Source of the DNA: Hermodice carunculata
Taxonomy: Eukaryota > Annelida > Polychaeta > Eunicida > Amphinomidae
Direction of reading: 5' to 3'
Length of the DNA stretch: 64,000 bases
Assembly: GCA_964020975.1 (NCBI GenBank)
Contig: OZ026625.1
Coordinates: 44,251,794-44,315,793, forward strand
Shown: in pieces, positions 11,527 through 23,052 of the stretch
How the letters are laid out: every line of letters starts with the position of its first letter
How positions within the stretch are numbered: the first letter of the stretch is position 1
The notes under the pieces: generated by a model
Seen by the model: only the letters and a program-made list of their open reading frames with translations
Databases searched by the model: none
Told to the model about the DNA's origin: nothing
Position numbers and translations under genes: made by a program

Positions 11527-11564
11527 TAGCCAATGTTGAAACCTCGAGAGGTTTCAACATTGGC
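11527..11564. repeat. Perfect 38-bp palindrome
   Basis: AGCCAATGTTGAAACCTCG followed directly by its exact reverse complement, with no loop, just after the protease-like stretch of the fossil gag/pol region. Confidence 0.95.
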
Positions 11565-12133
11565 TTTCAGAGGACGCACTCAGTTCGTGACCTTGACTCA
11601 ATTTGACTCGTTAAAAACGTGATATTGTATGAAATTGAGCACAAAAAACACCAGCAGACTTACTATATTAAAAGAAGGGATTTCATAACTTTCACGTGCC
11701 CCAATTTCGCTGTATAACTGGATTGTAGAGTGCACATGTATATGAATGTTACAAATACAATATTAATGTCAAAACCTGAGCCCTTTCCTCCTTAAGCTGC
11801 CTGAATTCTGGTTTAGCCATGCATCAGAGGGTTCGACTACAAGATTTTGCACTGTCTTTACTTTTTGTCAAAATTGTTTATTCATGCGAGTGCAGAATCT
11901 TTTGCAATGTGGCCAAATAGCCAAATTTCCTTGATGCTCTCTAGGTACACCTAGCGCTAGACTGTGCCCAGGAAAACTATTGACATAGTCTTGATCTATA
12001 AAGAGGGACGGGATACAACATACATGTACTAAGAAGACAGAAACATTAAATACATGTACATTCTTCACTTAAGTATGTTTTATACATTACCAATGTTAGT
12101 AAATATACATTTAGACCCATGCTTTTGTTGCAG
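11565..12133. other. Intergenic
   Basis: No recognised gene or repeat. Confidence 0.45.
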
Positions 12134-12238
12134 ATAACTTCTCTCGCTACCAGAGGTAGTCGGGAATGTGTTCAACAGATACTGCCCGATGACATCTCTG
12201 ATGATGCAAACAAATTGGACAGGCCAGGGCATTGACAT
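12134..12238 (+). CDS. Possible short terminal exon, unknown
   Basis: After a pyrimidine-rich tract and acceptor-like TTTTGTTGCAG, an open frame reads ITSLATRGSRECVQQILPDD, then ISDDANKLDRPGH, then a stop near 12236. The amino-acid composition looks protein-like, but no domain is recognised and no upstream partner exon was found. It could equally be chance; low confidence. Confidence 0.2.
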
Positions 12239-12313
12239 GATCGATTTCGAAATCTCACAGGGATATTGCGAAGTAGGTGTTGTTATGTCTGTGTAGTAAC
12301 AGAGACATATTGT

Positions 12314-12316
12314 TTT

Positions 12317-12412
<96 letters not shown>
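12314..12412. repeat. (TTTC)n(TGTC)n compound microsatellite
   Basis: About 17 TTTC units followed by about 7 TGTC units. Frames of poly(FLS) or poly(KKER) here are artefacts of the repeat. Confidence 0.95.
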
Positions 12413-12413
<1 letters not shown>

Positions 12414-13930
12414 ATTCTATATGCATAATGAACATACACAAAAATGCGCCCCCCCTCCCCCCCCCCAAAAAAAAAGATGAAGAAAACGTCACACCTGTGC
12501 TTAACCTAAAAGCTAGGTGTACATATCAATGTGCACGGTCAAGGGAAAACAATATTCCGACGCTAAAAAACAAACAAAACAAAAACAAACAAAAAAAAAA
12601 CCAACAAAAAATGGATGTCAATGTTACCAGACAATTCTGACATTAAATTGATTCGTCTTTTGTTGGCTAAGAATGATGCAACATACTGTGCCTGCCAAGG
12701 TTGCACTAGATACTTTTCAAGGTTTTACCACACGGGTAGGTTTCTGCATTCCTGTGCGCTTCATGTGCGTGATAAAGCCTCCCATATGAACTTTGGAGGG
12801 TTGTCACATCCCTCGTTCCTACACTACAGGGGTACAAAAACTGAAATAACATGCAGCCTGAAAGTCCAGCTCAGTGTAGGCCTATTTTTTGGTGCCAATA
12901 GCAAACCATGACGAGTGCGGACAAGACGTGACACTTTTGAAATCTATCAATAGCCGTTACTGCCCGGGGGGGGGGGGGGGGGTACTTGGTATGGAAAAGG
13001 ATATGGATTGAAGGTGCCCTGGAAGGGTGAAACCCTGTCTTCCACATGCGATTTTTCCTCTGAAAGAGGGTGTCAAAATACACCATTCCGACGAGCATGC
13101 GCAGAAATGCTTATCTTGCGGCTGCTATAGATCGATAGGTCGAACCTCCAGAGCCGGCAGCAAGTGACATTACATTTGAATGGCAGCGCAGAAAAGTAAC
13201 CCAAACATCCGTATTTTTGCACAATATGGTATTGCTTACAACACGCATTTGACCAGATCTTTAATTTTGCTTATGTTTCCTGCCTTACTTCACTGCAATG
13301 TTACAAAAAAGTGAATAGTTTGCTTAAAAAAAATAAAATCGCTCAATGAATCTACAGTATGTATACGGCATGCAGCCATAGCGTGCAGACTACGCAACCC
13401 AGGTCAGCGTATCCTGTTAGCATTCAAATACAGAGACACTTTTTATCGGACAAATTTTATATATCAAAGGATACTTAATTAGTATCATATTTAGCTAACC
13501 ATCCGTGCTGACAAAGTGTAAATTTAATTATAACGAAGGTTGAAACTCAGCTCATCATCTGTCGCTTGACTACCTTCCTACGTGGGCTTTCATATGCCGT
13601 CATAGATGCAGGGAGCGTTTATTTTTCAACTTACGATGTATGATATGATATTATGATGTGGTAAAGTTTTATTTCAGGCAGGCTGGCAATGATAGTCAGG
13701 GCTCAGAGTCATCACAATTGATGCATTTGTCACATTTTCTTACGTGTCTATTATTTGAAATGGAGATTTTTTTGCGAATATTTCTTCTGAAGGTTTATTT
13801 CTACAGATTTACACAATGCAAGGCCTAAGGAGGTGTAATATCTTTGTCAGAGTCATGACAGTTGTGACACCCTGTGTATGATTAATGCAAACATCAAGAA
13901 ACGTCTGTATTGATAGACACTCCTTTCAAT
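12413..13930. other. Intergenic with homopolymer tracts
   Basis: Contains an A-rich tract (12465-12610) and a poly-G tract at 12966-12982. The 12615-12911 frame has no recognisable domain. No gene supported. Confidence 0.45.
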
Positions 13931-13943
13931 AGATGGATGGATG

Positions 13944-14020
<77 letters not shown>

Positions 14021-14022
14021 AG
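13931..14022. repeat. (GATA)n microsatellite
   Basis: A few GATG units followed by about 20 GATA units. Confidence 0.95.
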
Positions 14023-15352
14023 AGATGATAATATACTGAAACATGTGCTGAAGACAATATATACATACATAAATTTTAGGTAAATAGATATATAAATAAA
14101 TAAGTAAATAAATTAATCAATTAATAAAAAAAAATATTTTAAAACAATAAAAAAGATATCATAAAAATGAAAAAAAATAATATGGGCCTACATGTAATAC
14201 CAAAATAAACCAATTAAACAAACAAACAAAACCAGAAAACCCAAATGCTGGTGGAACAAATTGATAGCTGTCACTTTGTGTCAGAAGATACCTTTCGTTG
14301 AATTTACTTTCAAACTCAAAATTTTCAGCGAGTGAATCTTTCCACGTGCCTTCAAAAATTTAAAAGTTTACCACCCCCCCCGTACCCATGCCATACTGTT
14401 CACTCAACCCCCTCCCCGCTTCTTGCATACGCAATCCTTGAATGACCCTTTCCAGACATAGTGTTTTCATCTTGGAAAAAAAAGAATGCACTTATCAACA
14501 ATCCCTGACATATTTTTGTAGATATATATGTCTTGATCACAATTTTAAACTTTTGGTTAATTTTTCATTGCAGGTTACTCCTGTCTCTGAACCCTTGTTA
14601 TCAAATTGATATAGTCTTGATATATATGGGTGTTTATTTTATTTATTTATTTATTTTTTTGTTTATATATATATTCAACTCAAAAGTGAAGCCACTTTCA
14701 GGGGGTTTCCCACAGCCTTAAGGCATGTTTTATGACACTTTATTTTGGTACACACACTAAAGCCAAAGGTAAAGTAACATATATACCACCCGAAAAAGGT
14801 GGGTCTGAAGTGATCAATTAACAATGCAGATTTAGAGCAAAGGTTGATATATTGACATTCAAAACAATTGGAGATGCAACTTGTTTAGTTCTTCCAGCTT
14901 TTGACATTGTTATGATAGATGGCCATTTTCTTTTTTTAAAAAAATGCAGACTTAAACAAATATTCATTCATTCATTTGTTTATTTATTTATTTATTTGTT
15001 TATTTACTTATTTATTTATTAACGAGAAAAATAAAATGCGTCCTTTAAAAAAAAAAAATCCTATCCCCCTAATTTAGCGCTTTCAATGTCCTCTTTTGTG
15101 AGTTGTATATCAGCCATTCTGGAAGAAAATCATTAAAGATGTTATCTTAGCAAAATTTGCAGAAGTGATACCAAACAGTTTGTTGGTCTTTACCGGAAAG
15201 TCCTGCAATCTCACCTCGCCTGTCAAAATGAAGCAGCAAATCAGCTTCTTTGTGATAAGTACGGATCCCTTGATTTCCCGGAACTTCGCTGTATTCAGAT
15301 GAATCTGGGTCACGCTTGAGCCACGCTGATCACGACCAGTGAGTTATAATAG
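14023..15352. other. AT-rich intergenic DNA
   Basis: Short TTTA runs at 14637-14660 and 14980-15020; otherwise nothing recognised. Confidence 0.5.
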
Positions 15353-15545
15353 ACCTGCGGCATAGAGGGCCCTTCGCGGGTCATACCCCAACCCGTGGTA
15401 TAACAAGTTACAACCTATATTTTCTTATAGGTACATATGTCCTCTTCATGAAAAAATAGGTTGTGGAATCTGAAAAGCGTTTTATCATATATATTTCTGC
15501 CCGTTTCCATGACAACCTATGCCATTTCTGAGACAACTAAAATTT
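15353..15545 (+). repeat. Left inverted end of the CXC transposon
   Basis: Begins ACCTGCGGCATAGAGGGCCC and includes CATACCCCAACCCGTGGTAT and TAGGTTGTGGAATC. Aligns base for base, with small gaps, to the reverse complement of 20930-21123. Confidence 0.75.
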
Positions 15546-16134
15546 GTCCTTAAAAACAATAACTTTGGTGATACTGCTTGTGGAAAAGCTAAATAAACAC
15601 CAAACTGTGCTCAATTGCTCTAATAAAGTCACAAAATACAGGGTTTGTTCAAAGTGCCTAATTATCATATGTTAATTTATGCAAATATATGAAATTTACA
15701 TCGAAATTGATTATTGTGCAACGGATTACATATTGTATTTACTAAGATATAGTTTCGTTTATTTAAAAAAAGGCAAAATTATTAGGAACAGTACTCATAC
15801 AAGTTTTATTTATCATGTATATATCCGTATACCATATGCATATTAATCAATATGCTAATATGGCTATCATGTGTCATCTTCCCTTAGGGAACCGTCATAA
15901 CAATTGCCAATACAACTGATCAAGTAAGATAGTACTTTGTACAATGTTTTCACACCTACACGTTATTTACAGTGAAACATCCCATGGAGTCCTGCAACAT
16001 AGCTGATGTATCTCTGGCATCAAACTATAATTCAAGATGCCTTTTAGTAAAGGAAAACAGTATATGTACATGAACACACTAAATACAGAAAGCTGATCAA
16101 TGATGGTCACAGTTTGGAGATTCTACGCTAAGAT

Positions 16135-16401
16135 TCAATCATCATCTTCCTCATCATCACTCTCTATTTCAGTGTCAAAAGTGTCATTTGCACACTTATG
16201 TCCAAAGCATGCACATAATTCTGTACAATTAAGTCCTGTCTGGAGGCAATAGCACTTTCTTGCGACAGTACACTCAATATCGGTGCAATACATATGAGTC
16301 AGGTTGCGGACTTCCAGTGGGGCTAGCTCATTGGTATACATCAAAGGCTTGAGGTAGCCATCATTAAACATTTCCCAGCCGTTACCATTGTTACCCCACA
16401 C
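16135..16401 (-). pseudogene. C-terminal cysteine-rich (CXC-like) part of a transposon ORF
   Basis: An 88-codon minus-strand frame: GNGWEMFNDGYLKPLMYTNE, then LAPLEVRNLTHMYC, then a Cys cluster (YC..EC...RKCYC..TGLNCTELCACFGHKC) and an acidic tail ending DDEEDDD. From memory, this order (GW...P...AP..V..L, then a Cys-rich C.C...LxCTxxC.C..C block) is the C-terminus of large multicopy proteins of unknown function common in cnidarians, molluscs and hemichordates. The Cys spacing resembles tesmin/TSO1 CXC or metallothionein-like zinc binding. The natural stop at 16135 is kept. The upstream part of the protein is 3.3 kb away, beyond the retroelement. Confidence 0.6.
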
Positions 16402-16420
16402 TTTAGGGAATATGACTGTT

Positions 16421-19400
16421 GTATTGGTGTCTTTTTGTCCAAAACCACTTCCTAGTAGTCATTACGCTATTTCGCAGTCCGAACTCTTTACTCTCCCTAA
16501 GCTAACATGTCCCTGTCTAACCTATATACATATAGACGTACTATTGTCCAAATTGCACACGTTCCTCTGTAAAATTTTGACATAGGCTGTATTAGCCGAA
16601 ATAAATTAAAGGGTCTTCGGCGGGTAACTACACAACATGTTTCGGAGCCTTTTACCCATACAAGTCTCTCTGAGTAGCGGCTCCTTGTCTGAGCTAAATA
16701 TTCAGCAAGGACAACCCACATAATAATGAATAAATATAAACATGGCAAATGATGAATTAGCTAAATACGTGAAGTTTTGCTTATAAATGCAGACCTTCAT
16801 TATGAAAGAAGAATACCTGGCAAACAAACTATAATTACCAAATTTGTATAGTACAGGTTCAGTTAAGAACAATTTGACTTACCCCTGAACCGATATGTAC
16901 CCTTTCTAGCTGGACAGCTTATTCTAGTTAAACCATCCGCCAGTGTTTAACTGAAGTGGAAACAAGCTGGGGCATTATATTCAGTCCCAGTCCCAGTGAT
17001 TGTAAAATAAACAGTTGCAGCTAGACCATCTGTATAAACCAAGGGAAATCCTAACAATGACTGCAACAATGTACATCCTGCACCAGAAATGTAAAACAAA
17101 CTCCATGATGACACCTACTCCTCAAACAATTAAGCTCTATTTCATTGCCAACCTTGAGTCAATGTATCAACGTAATGTGTCAGGTTTGTGATATTTGAAA
17201 AAATACTGTCACTTTTGAGTGTTTTTTTTTAATATTGTGTAAATGTGCATTTAGGCATGTCAGAAAAGAATGAAAGTCATGAGCATTTATGCCAAAAACA
17301 TGTTATGAAAACAATTTTTCTTAACAGGATTTTAAGTACAATTAAGCAAACATGTAACTGTCGTAGGCCGCTGCTTGCTACCGATAGTCATTTGTATTTC
17401 AGTCAAGAGAATGCAATGAAACTATTAACCAGATATCAAGTAGAATTAGGCAAGCTTGTAACTGTCGTAGGCCGCTACTCGCTACCGATGGCCCCTTGGG
17501 GTTTAACCTAAGAGAAAACAAGCTAGCCTAAAATGTCTGAAAGGTGAACATTAAAACAGAATGATGCCAAAAGATAAAATTAAGTCGAAAAAAAGGCAAG
17601 TCTAAAATCTCTAAAATTATTGAAGCCAAACTTTCTAACCATTTCGGGATATTTACAGCAAAATGTGTAGAAATATTTGATCAAAAGTACATCTTTGAAT
17701 CCTCCTGACTCAAGTTTATTTCAAATAAAAATTTGGTTCTAGATGCAAAGTCCTGAAATTTAGAACAAATACGACCAAATCTCAAAGTCTGTGAAGAAAC
17801 GTATTATACCCAATAGTATCCGAAATTATACTGTCTGGGAAAGGATAATTAACTACTTTAAAGTTAAACTCATCTATTTTGTGATAGACTTAATACAAAA
17901 CCTGTCATTAGTGACCTGAATATCCAAGTCCAAAAACACATCTCTGAAACCATCTGAATTGTTACCCTCCAAAGGGATATCTATTGGGTAATTTTTTTTT
18001 AACAATTTTACTGAAATTTTGTACATTTACACAAGCAATGTCATCAATATATCTTGCGTTGTTTGATAATTTTGTAGCCATTTGAAAGTCCTTTTTCATC
18101 AGTTTATCCATACACGTAAATTCAAGCCAGGTTAAATACAAGTCTGCCAGTAAAGGGGAGTAGTTGCTACCCATTGCAATGCCTTTTATTTGTTGAAAAA
18201 CCAATGGTCCGCATTGAACAAAAGTATTATCCAAAAGAAATTTTATATCAAAGTTTCAACAGTGTACGATTTAATGTTACTGTTTGAACATTTGTTGTCT
18301 TATGCTTTCTTTGTATATGAATTCATATTAATGTATGGTTTACCATTATGGTTAAACATTTTGCTCATTAATTCTGAAAGTGAACTTTTGACTTCATCTA
18401 TAGGTAGATTTGTGTGCAGTGTAGAAAAATCAAAACATTTGAATTTTTTTTTACTTTTACATCTATGATTTTAGATACAAGCTCGGAAGAATTGGTAATA
18501 CTCCGAAAACAATTTAATTCACTGTTTCTAGAAATTGCATTACAGAATTTACGAAAATGATTCCTAATTGCAGTCAAACACAATGTTCCTTCTTTTGATA
18601 ATTGTTTTCTTGTACATTTTGCAGCACCGTCTATGAATCTAGATTTAAAAGAGTTTTTATGTAATTTGGGTATCCAGAACAAAAGTGGAATAGAGGAGTC
18701 CTCTTCAGAAATTTTTATATCATAATTCCTTTTCGTCTCATCTTTATGTGTACCTATCAAATTATCAATGGATTGTTTGTGTAATTAATATACGTCATTT
18801 CCTCTCATGTCTGAAATATTGTTTATACCAAGTTCTTTTTTCAAAACATCCAGATAATATTTTTTGCAGATGATCCCAAGATTGTTCCCTGCCTTATCTA
18901 TGTTAGGGACTACAAAACTTTCTTGTAGTTCTTTGAATGCTTTTGAAACTTCAGGTTGTTTGAGATTAACCGTATTGAAATTCTGAATAAGGGATTTGTA
19001 ACAATAAATTCTTTTTCTAGAGACTTTTTTCAAGTTTGATACCCATCCTTTAAATTTCTGAAATTATATTTTTTCTTTCTTTGCCCATTTCATACAGTAG
19101 GAATCCAAAGCATCACATGTATCCTGAAAAATACTGTCAGTGTTCAACTTGGGACATATCCGAAAATTTGGTACCTTTTTTCATAATTTCTTTTAAACTT
19201 GAATTTTGTATGGTATCCCAATTACCTGTAAATACATGTTTGTGGTATGCATCAACAAAATCAGAATATTTACTGTTAGACATACAGTCACAATTTTGAT
19301 TCGCTGCGATATCTTTAAGAGTAATTGAAGCCAGAAATTCCTTGTAATTCATGATACTTTGTCCAATATTGTTGCCATATTTAAATGAAATGATGGGGGG

Positions 19401-19690
19401 GGGGGTCTTTTATTTTGCACTCCTTTGGAATCATGTTATGAACAAATTTCAATTTGAAAAGGGACTGAATGTTTAGTGAATCAATAATTTTATGTTTGTA
19501 AGGAACGCTGCAAAACATTTGATTTAACTTTTTCTTATTAGAATCTGGTTTCCGAATAGTTGTTGTGTAAGCGTACACAATTTCACAATTTTTTTGCGGA
19601 AATGTGTGTTCTGAGTCAGTAAGACCCAAATATTCATTAATTTTTGTCATGTCTCGAAATAATAGTGCTTTAAGAGCTGTATGCAATTGA
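16421..19690 (-). mobile_element. Retroelement with an unassigned reverse transcriptase, nested copy
   Basis: Inserted within the CXC gene. The 3' boundary is set by comparison with the second copy at 59.5-60.9 kb: the two match, in opposite orientations, through a ~0.9-1.1-kb 3' untranslated region and stop near AAAAAGACAC.AATACAA (16421-16440 here). The 5' boundary is approximate. No long terminal repeats and no poly-A tail were seen. The family is not named; the RT resembles Penelope-like or related non-LTR enzymes found in many marine invertebrates. Confidence 0.6.
17600..19686 (-). pseudogene. Reverse transcriptase of the nested retroelement, fragmented
   Basis: Minus-strand blocks, in order of transcription: an N-terminal region (19.38-19.69 kb); a Cys-bearing block, NQNCDCMSNSKYSDFVDAYH then KHVFTGNW (19.14-19.35 kb); VVPNIDKAGNNLGIICKKYY (18.8-19.0 kb); fingers-like LLFWIPKLHKNSFKSRFIDG (18.6-18.7 kb); palm motifs FQQIKGIAMGSNYSPLLADL and RYIDDIACVN (17.96-18.23 kb); and a C-terminal part beginning VFLDLDIQVTN (~17.95 kb). 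G.AMG...SP..A.L and Y.DD are the B and C motifs of the RT palm. No GIY-YIG endonuclease was recognised. The frame is interrupted several times, so this copy is dead. Confidence 0.7.
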
Positions 19691-19962
19691 TCAATGCCAT
19701 TGTGGCACCAGATGGGACATTGGTATTGTGCCCTTTACACATGTTGCTCAAATGCATCCTCAGTAGGTGGTAGTTGAGCAGCTGATCGGTCTGTGGTGGA
19801 GGCAAGCGTATATCGTAGCTTGTCCAAAGTAGTTTTGTAATCAGTCCCTTTTCCTGTGTTGAGAACTTTGCTACATAAAACACAGGTATTGAGATTTAGC
19901 TTGGCTGGGGGTGGCTTCTTGGGTGACGGTTCCAGGTTCATGATTTTAGGTTCACGGTACAA
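19690..19962 (-). pseudogene. Upstream part of the same CXC-family ORF
   Basis: The minus strand reads KLNLNTCVLCSKVLNTGKG, then a short linker, then AAQLPPTEDAFEQHV followed in an adjacent frame by a QYQCPIWCH stretch. In the CXC family LPPT..A..QH..R..YQ...W immediately precedes the GW...P region, which here lies at 16.40 kb. So the retroelement appears to have landed between the W and GW blocks. One frameshift near 19.74 kb separates the LPPT and QYQ blocks. The distance from CVLC to LPPT (~35 residues) is short for the family, suggesting an internal deletion. Confidence 0.5.
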
Positions 19963-20929
19963 AATTATCTAACCTGCGAATACATTAAAACGTGGGTGTT
20001 CTTACCAGGTCCGAGCTTCATTTTAGAAAATAATCCAGTTCACCATGTGTATATTATCAATCATGCAACACATTTTGACAATATGAATAGTCATTCTCAA
20101 TAACACTGATAATGAGAAAATCACATAGCAGAGTTAGAATCCGACATGGACTCTGGAAGCTAAAGAAATGTACCTAGATTTGTGCTTTCTGGTGCCCTAT
20201 AACACAACACATAAATTATAAAATCCTAATTTCAAGATGACATCATTTGCATAAATTTAATGATAGGGTTTCTAAATTGTCTTCACTTCATATTTTTTTT
20301 CGGTAATATATATGCTAAATTTGCTCAAATTCCAACAAAGCGTTCTCGAGAAAGCACTTTTGCACAAGCTAGCCAGACCAGACAGCCCATAAACATAATG
20401 CCCCCCCCCCCCAGTGGCGGACCCATAAAATTTCAGTAAAGCTGTGAACGAAAAATGTTGATAAGACGATTAGGATTCTATGTTCTATATGGTTTGAAGC
20501 ACTTTTCAAGGAATGTAACTTTTTGCATTGGTACAGCACATAATGTGTGATAAACATCTCTAGAATGGCTTCAAAAACCCCAACATTTGAAGCCTAATTT
20601 GCATACATGTAATGGTGTCCACTTCATATACTCCAGTAAATTTGGTATCAGTATATCCCTGGAAATATATTACCTTCATCATTTAACATTTACCCCCATT
20701 TTTGGTAATTTGGCAACTGCAGCAAACAACATCAACAAATAGAGGTATTTATATTGCCAAATAGATGACAAAATTTTGCATATAATTATAATAAAAATAA
20801 TGTTAATCAAATAATTTTTAAAAGCTTCACCCTTGTTGAAAGGGTAAGGTTAGTGCTACCTTCTGATGAAATTTGGAGTGCTTATCTTTAAAATTAAGGC
20901 AGATATTAAAAAAATAGTGAAAAGTAGTC
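19963..20929. other. Non-coding internal part of the CXC transposon
   Basis: AT-rich with a poly-C run at 20400-20413; no coding sequence supported. Confidence 0.5.
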
Positions 20930-21123
20930 ATTTTCCACAAAAAATAGAGGTTGCCATAGAAACGGGCGTGTACACATACCAAACAACGCTTTTCGGACTC
21001 CACAACCTAGTTTTCTGTAAAGAGGAGACATGTGCGCACATTTTGATATAGGTTGTGTTTTGTTATACCTTTGGTTGGGGTTGCACCTATTTTTAGGGCA
21101 CTTTTGAAGCAATTGCCGCTGGC
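20930..21123 (-). repeat. Right inverted end of the CXC transposon
   Basis: Counterpart of the left end; contains AACGCTTTTCGGACTCCACA and TTTGGTTGGGGTTGCACC, ending GCAATTGCCGCTGGC at 21123. Confidence 0.75.
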
Positions 21124-21131
21124 CTATAATG

Positions 21132-21964
21132 CCAGCAGGCGGCAGTGTTATGTGTTCGTGTAACTGAATTAATATTTTGAGGCTACTTACGCCTACATGG
21201 AATTTGGTACATGCTGGCTTTTATCACCAAAGGCTGCACATTCAGAATGCCTTATAAGCCCTAGGCCTATATCGAATATCCCTGCTTTGCTGCTTCACTG
21301 AGCCGATACTGAGCTTGGAATAATCTAACGCAGTAACGGGCATTAAAATGAACATAAATGACCCACATGGAAAGCGGAGGTAATTGTTTACCCATAATTT
21401 CACCATTTAGAAGCAGAGAAAGTGTTAACAGCAGAAAATACGTTGATTAAGCAGGCGGGTATTACAATGTAAATAAACAGTAAGGGGGGGGGGGGGGAGG
21501 GCGAAGGCAAAATTCGCCATTTTTAGAGGTGCCAAGCCTCTCAATTTGGCTGGAGGTCTCCCGTTTTTCTAGTGATATAAATCACCTAAATGTATATCTC
21601 TCTCGCTTTTCCAACTGGTTCCTTTATTATAATTTAATAGGACTCCCGCTTTGTGCAACATTTTTTAGTTTGAGGCACCCGGTTGTTTTTTGTTGGGCAA
21701 CTTGGGACCTCTGCATTTTCATTTAAGAAATAGTCATATTCAACAATTACAATAGAAAAATTGGTTAAAATCAGCATTTTTCAACCTCTGCGTGAAGAAA
21801 ATCCAGTGATTTTCCGCACTTTGAAAAAACACGGGTCAATATTCGAACCTGACTTCATAAATTGGGGGGGGGGGGGGGAAGGGTGTCAAAGCTCTACATG
21901 TGTTGGTCAATAGGGCCATTAGGGGGTCATTTCCGCTAGCTTTCAGTTTGTAATCAATAATTCT
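21132..21964. other. Intergenic
   Basis: Two poly-G tracts (21484-21498 and 21864-21878) and no recognised gene. Confidence 0.5.
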
Positions 21965-22462
21965 TCAGCGTTCTGCCATGACAAGATACGTCAACAAGCT
22001 CGAACAGACGCAAACATTACACGGAACTCGAATGTTTTCCCTGGCTTCTAATTTTTTCAATCCAGTTTCACCACCTACATACGCGTTAATCATTAAGTTA
22101 ATGTCAGTCGTGTAAATAACGTATACTATGTTACTCCGGGAAGTACACTGCTGAAACAAGTGAAAGTTACTCGCCTCCTCCCGAAGAACTGAGTTCTGTG
22201 CTTTGTCGCGGGATAAAACATAAGTTCCGACGGTAAGCCTGCTTGTTGACAAAGCCAAAGGACTTGACTTGCGCTTGGCCTTGGGGTTGCCCCGTGTTAC
22301 ACTTGCTTCCCTGAGGCCAACAAAAGCCGTTGTTTCACACAACGCAAGTCGCGCCATAGACTCAGACCCCACGCATTCAGCCTGGCAAGATCGAATATTT
22401 AAATTTTCCTTTATCAACACTTTAATGATGAACACAAACTCATCAATACATGTGAATATCAC
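21965..22462 (-). CDS. Hypothetical ORF, possible first exon
   Basis: A 165-codon minus-strand frame, one of the longest non-repeat ORFs in the window. The most protein-like part begins at an internal Met, MARLALCETTAFVGLREASV, and continues through a basic stretch (GNPKAKRKSS) to LREEASNFHLFQQCTSR. It lies in a locally GC-richer stretch (22.2-22.4 kb). GTAACA and GTATAC around 22120-22135 could be donors, which would make it a 5' coding exon. No domain or homologue recognised; it may be a chance ORF. Confidence 0.25.
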   Translation of the reverse strand: MIFTCIDEFVFIIKVLIKENLNIRSCQAECVGSESMARLALCETTAFVGLREASVTRGNPKAKRKSSPLALSTSRLTVGTYVLSRDKAQNSVLREEASNFHLFQQCTSRSNIVYVIYTTDINLMINAYVGGETGLKKLEARENIRVPCNVCVCSSLLTYLVMAER

Positions 22463-22864
22463 AACTCAGGCTTTAGGCCTATAAGGTGTTGTTGTAGATG
22501 ATAAAGGCCTATCATGTTTCTGTTGTGAGATTTAAGGCCTAGTTACCCTTACAAAGGGCTTACTCCAAAATACGCTGCGCGGCATGGAGCAGCATGGTGT
22601 GGCGCGGGGCAGCGGGCCCATAATTGACATGCACAGGGAACCTCGGACCAGAAGTAGGCCTACCTATTGAGCAGCCAGGTAGTGACGATTTTATCCTGTA
22701 AATTATAGGACTATAAATGCGAAATAAAAACCAAGCACTGAAAAACATGTGAAAAAAGACAAAAACAATTTATTTAATAACATCAACCATATAAAAACAT
22801 GCAGGATACTAGATTTGACAACAAGGTCTATTTTTTTCAACTGAAGTAGGCCTATTTTTACTGA

Positions 22865-23052
22865 TATCATTCATTTGATTCATGAGCCTGATCGCAAAAC
22901 AAGTATAGGGAATTTGTATAACTGTGTGGTGATTGAGTCCAAAAACAAGGCTAAATTGTGTTTGCCCCTAGATGGTGCTCATTAATATTCATGAGCCTGA
23001 TCACAAAACAGGAATACAGAATTTGTATAGTTGTTTGATGATCAGAAAGGAT
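22865..23052. repeat. Direct repeat with GAATACAG array nearby
   Basis: ATTCATGAGCCTGATC.CAAAACA.G.ATA followed by GAATTTGTATA..TGT.TG.TGAT occurs at ~22878-22935 and ~22988-23045. Between 23190 and 23280 the motif AATACAGCGG.ATTC occurs three times at ~34-base spacing. Looks like a small locally expanded repeat. Confidence 0.65.

Larger units (their letters stand above)
15353..21123 (-). mobile_element. 5.8-kb DNA transposon encoding a CXC-domain protein, split by a retroelement
   Basis: About 190 bp at 15353-15545 matches the reverse complement of about 20930-21123 at roughly 70 percent by eye. Shared blocks include CCACAACCTA, ACGCTTTTC, GATATAGGTTGT-like, TTGTTATACC and GGTTGGGGT, ending in GC.GG.C at both extremes. 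Outside the ends TTATAATA (15344-15351) and CTATAATG (21124-21131) could be a target duplication of ~8 bp. Inside, the minus strand carries two separated pieces of one protein family: a part with LPPTEDAFEQHV (19.69-19.96 kb) and a C-terminal cysteine-rich part (16.13-16.40 kb). The 3.3 kb between them is a reverse-transcriptase element in the same orientation. I cannot name the DNA transposon family; no DDE core was recognised. Confidence 0.7.

Noticed and set aside
12266-12640. ORFs of poly-FFLS or KERKKERK type
   Set aside because: Translation of the (TTTC)n(TGTC)n repeat.
13853-14044. SIYLSIYL-type minus-strand ORF
   Set aside because: Translation of the (GATA)n microsatellite.
22560-22625. 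GC-rich stretch as a tRNA
   Set aside because: No cloverleaf, no A/B box pair and no TTC loop could be formed.
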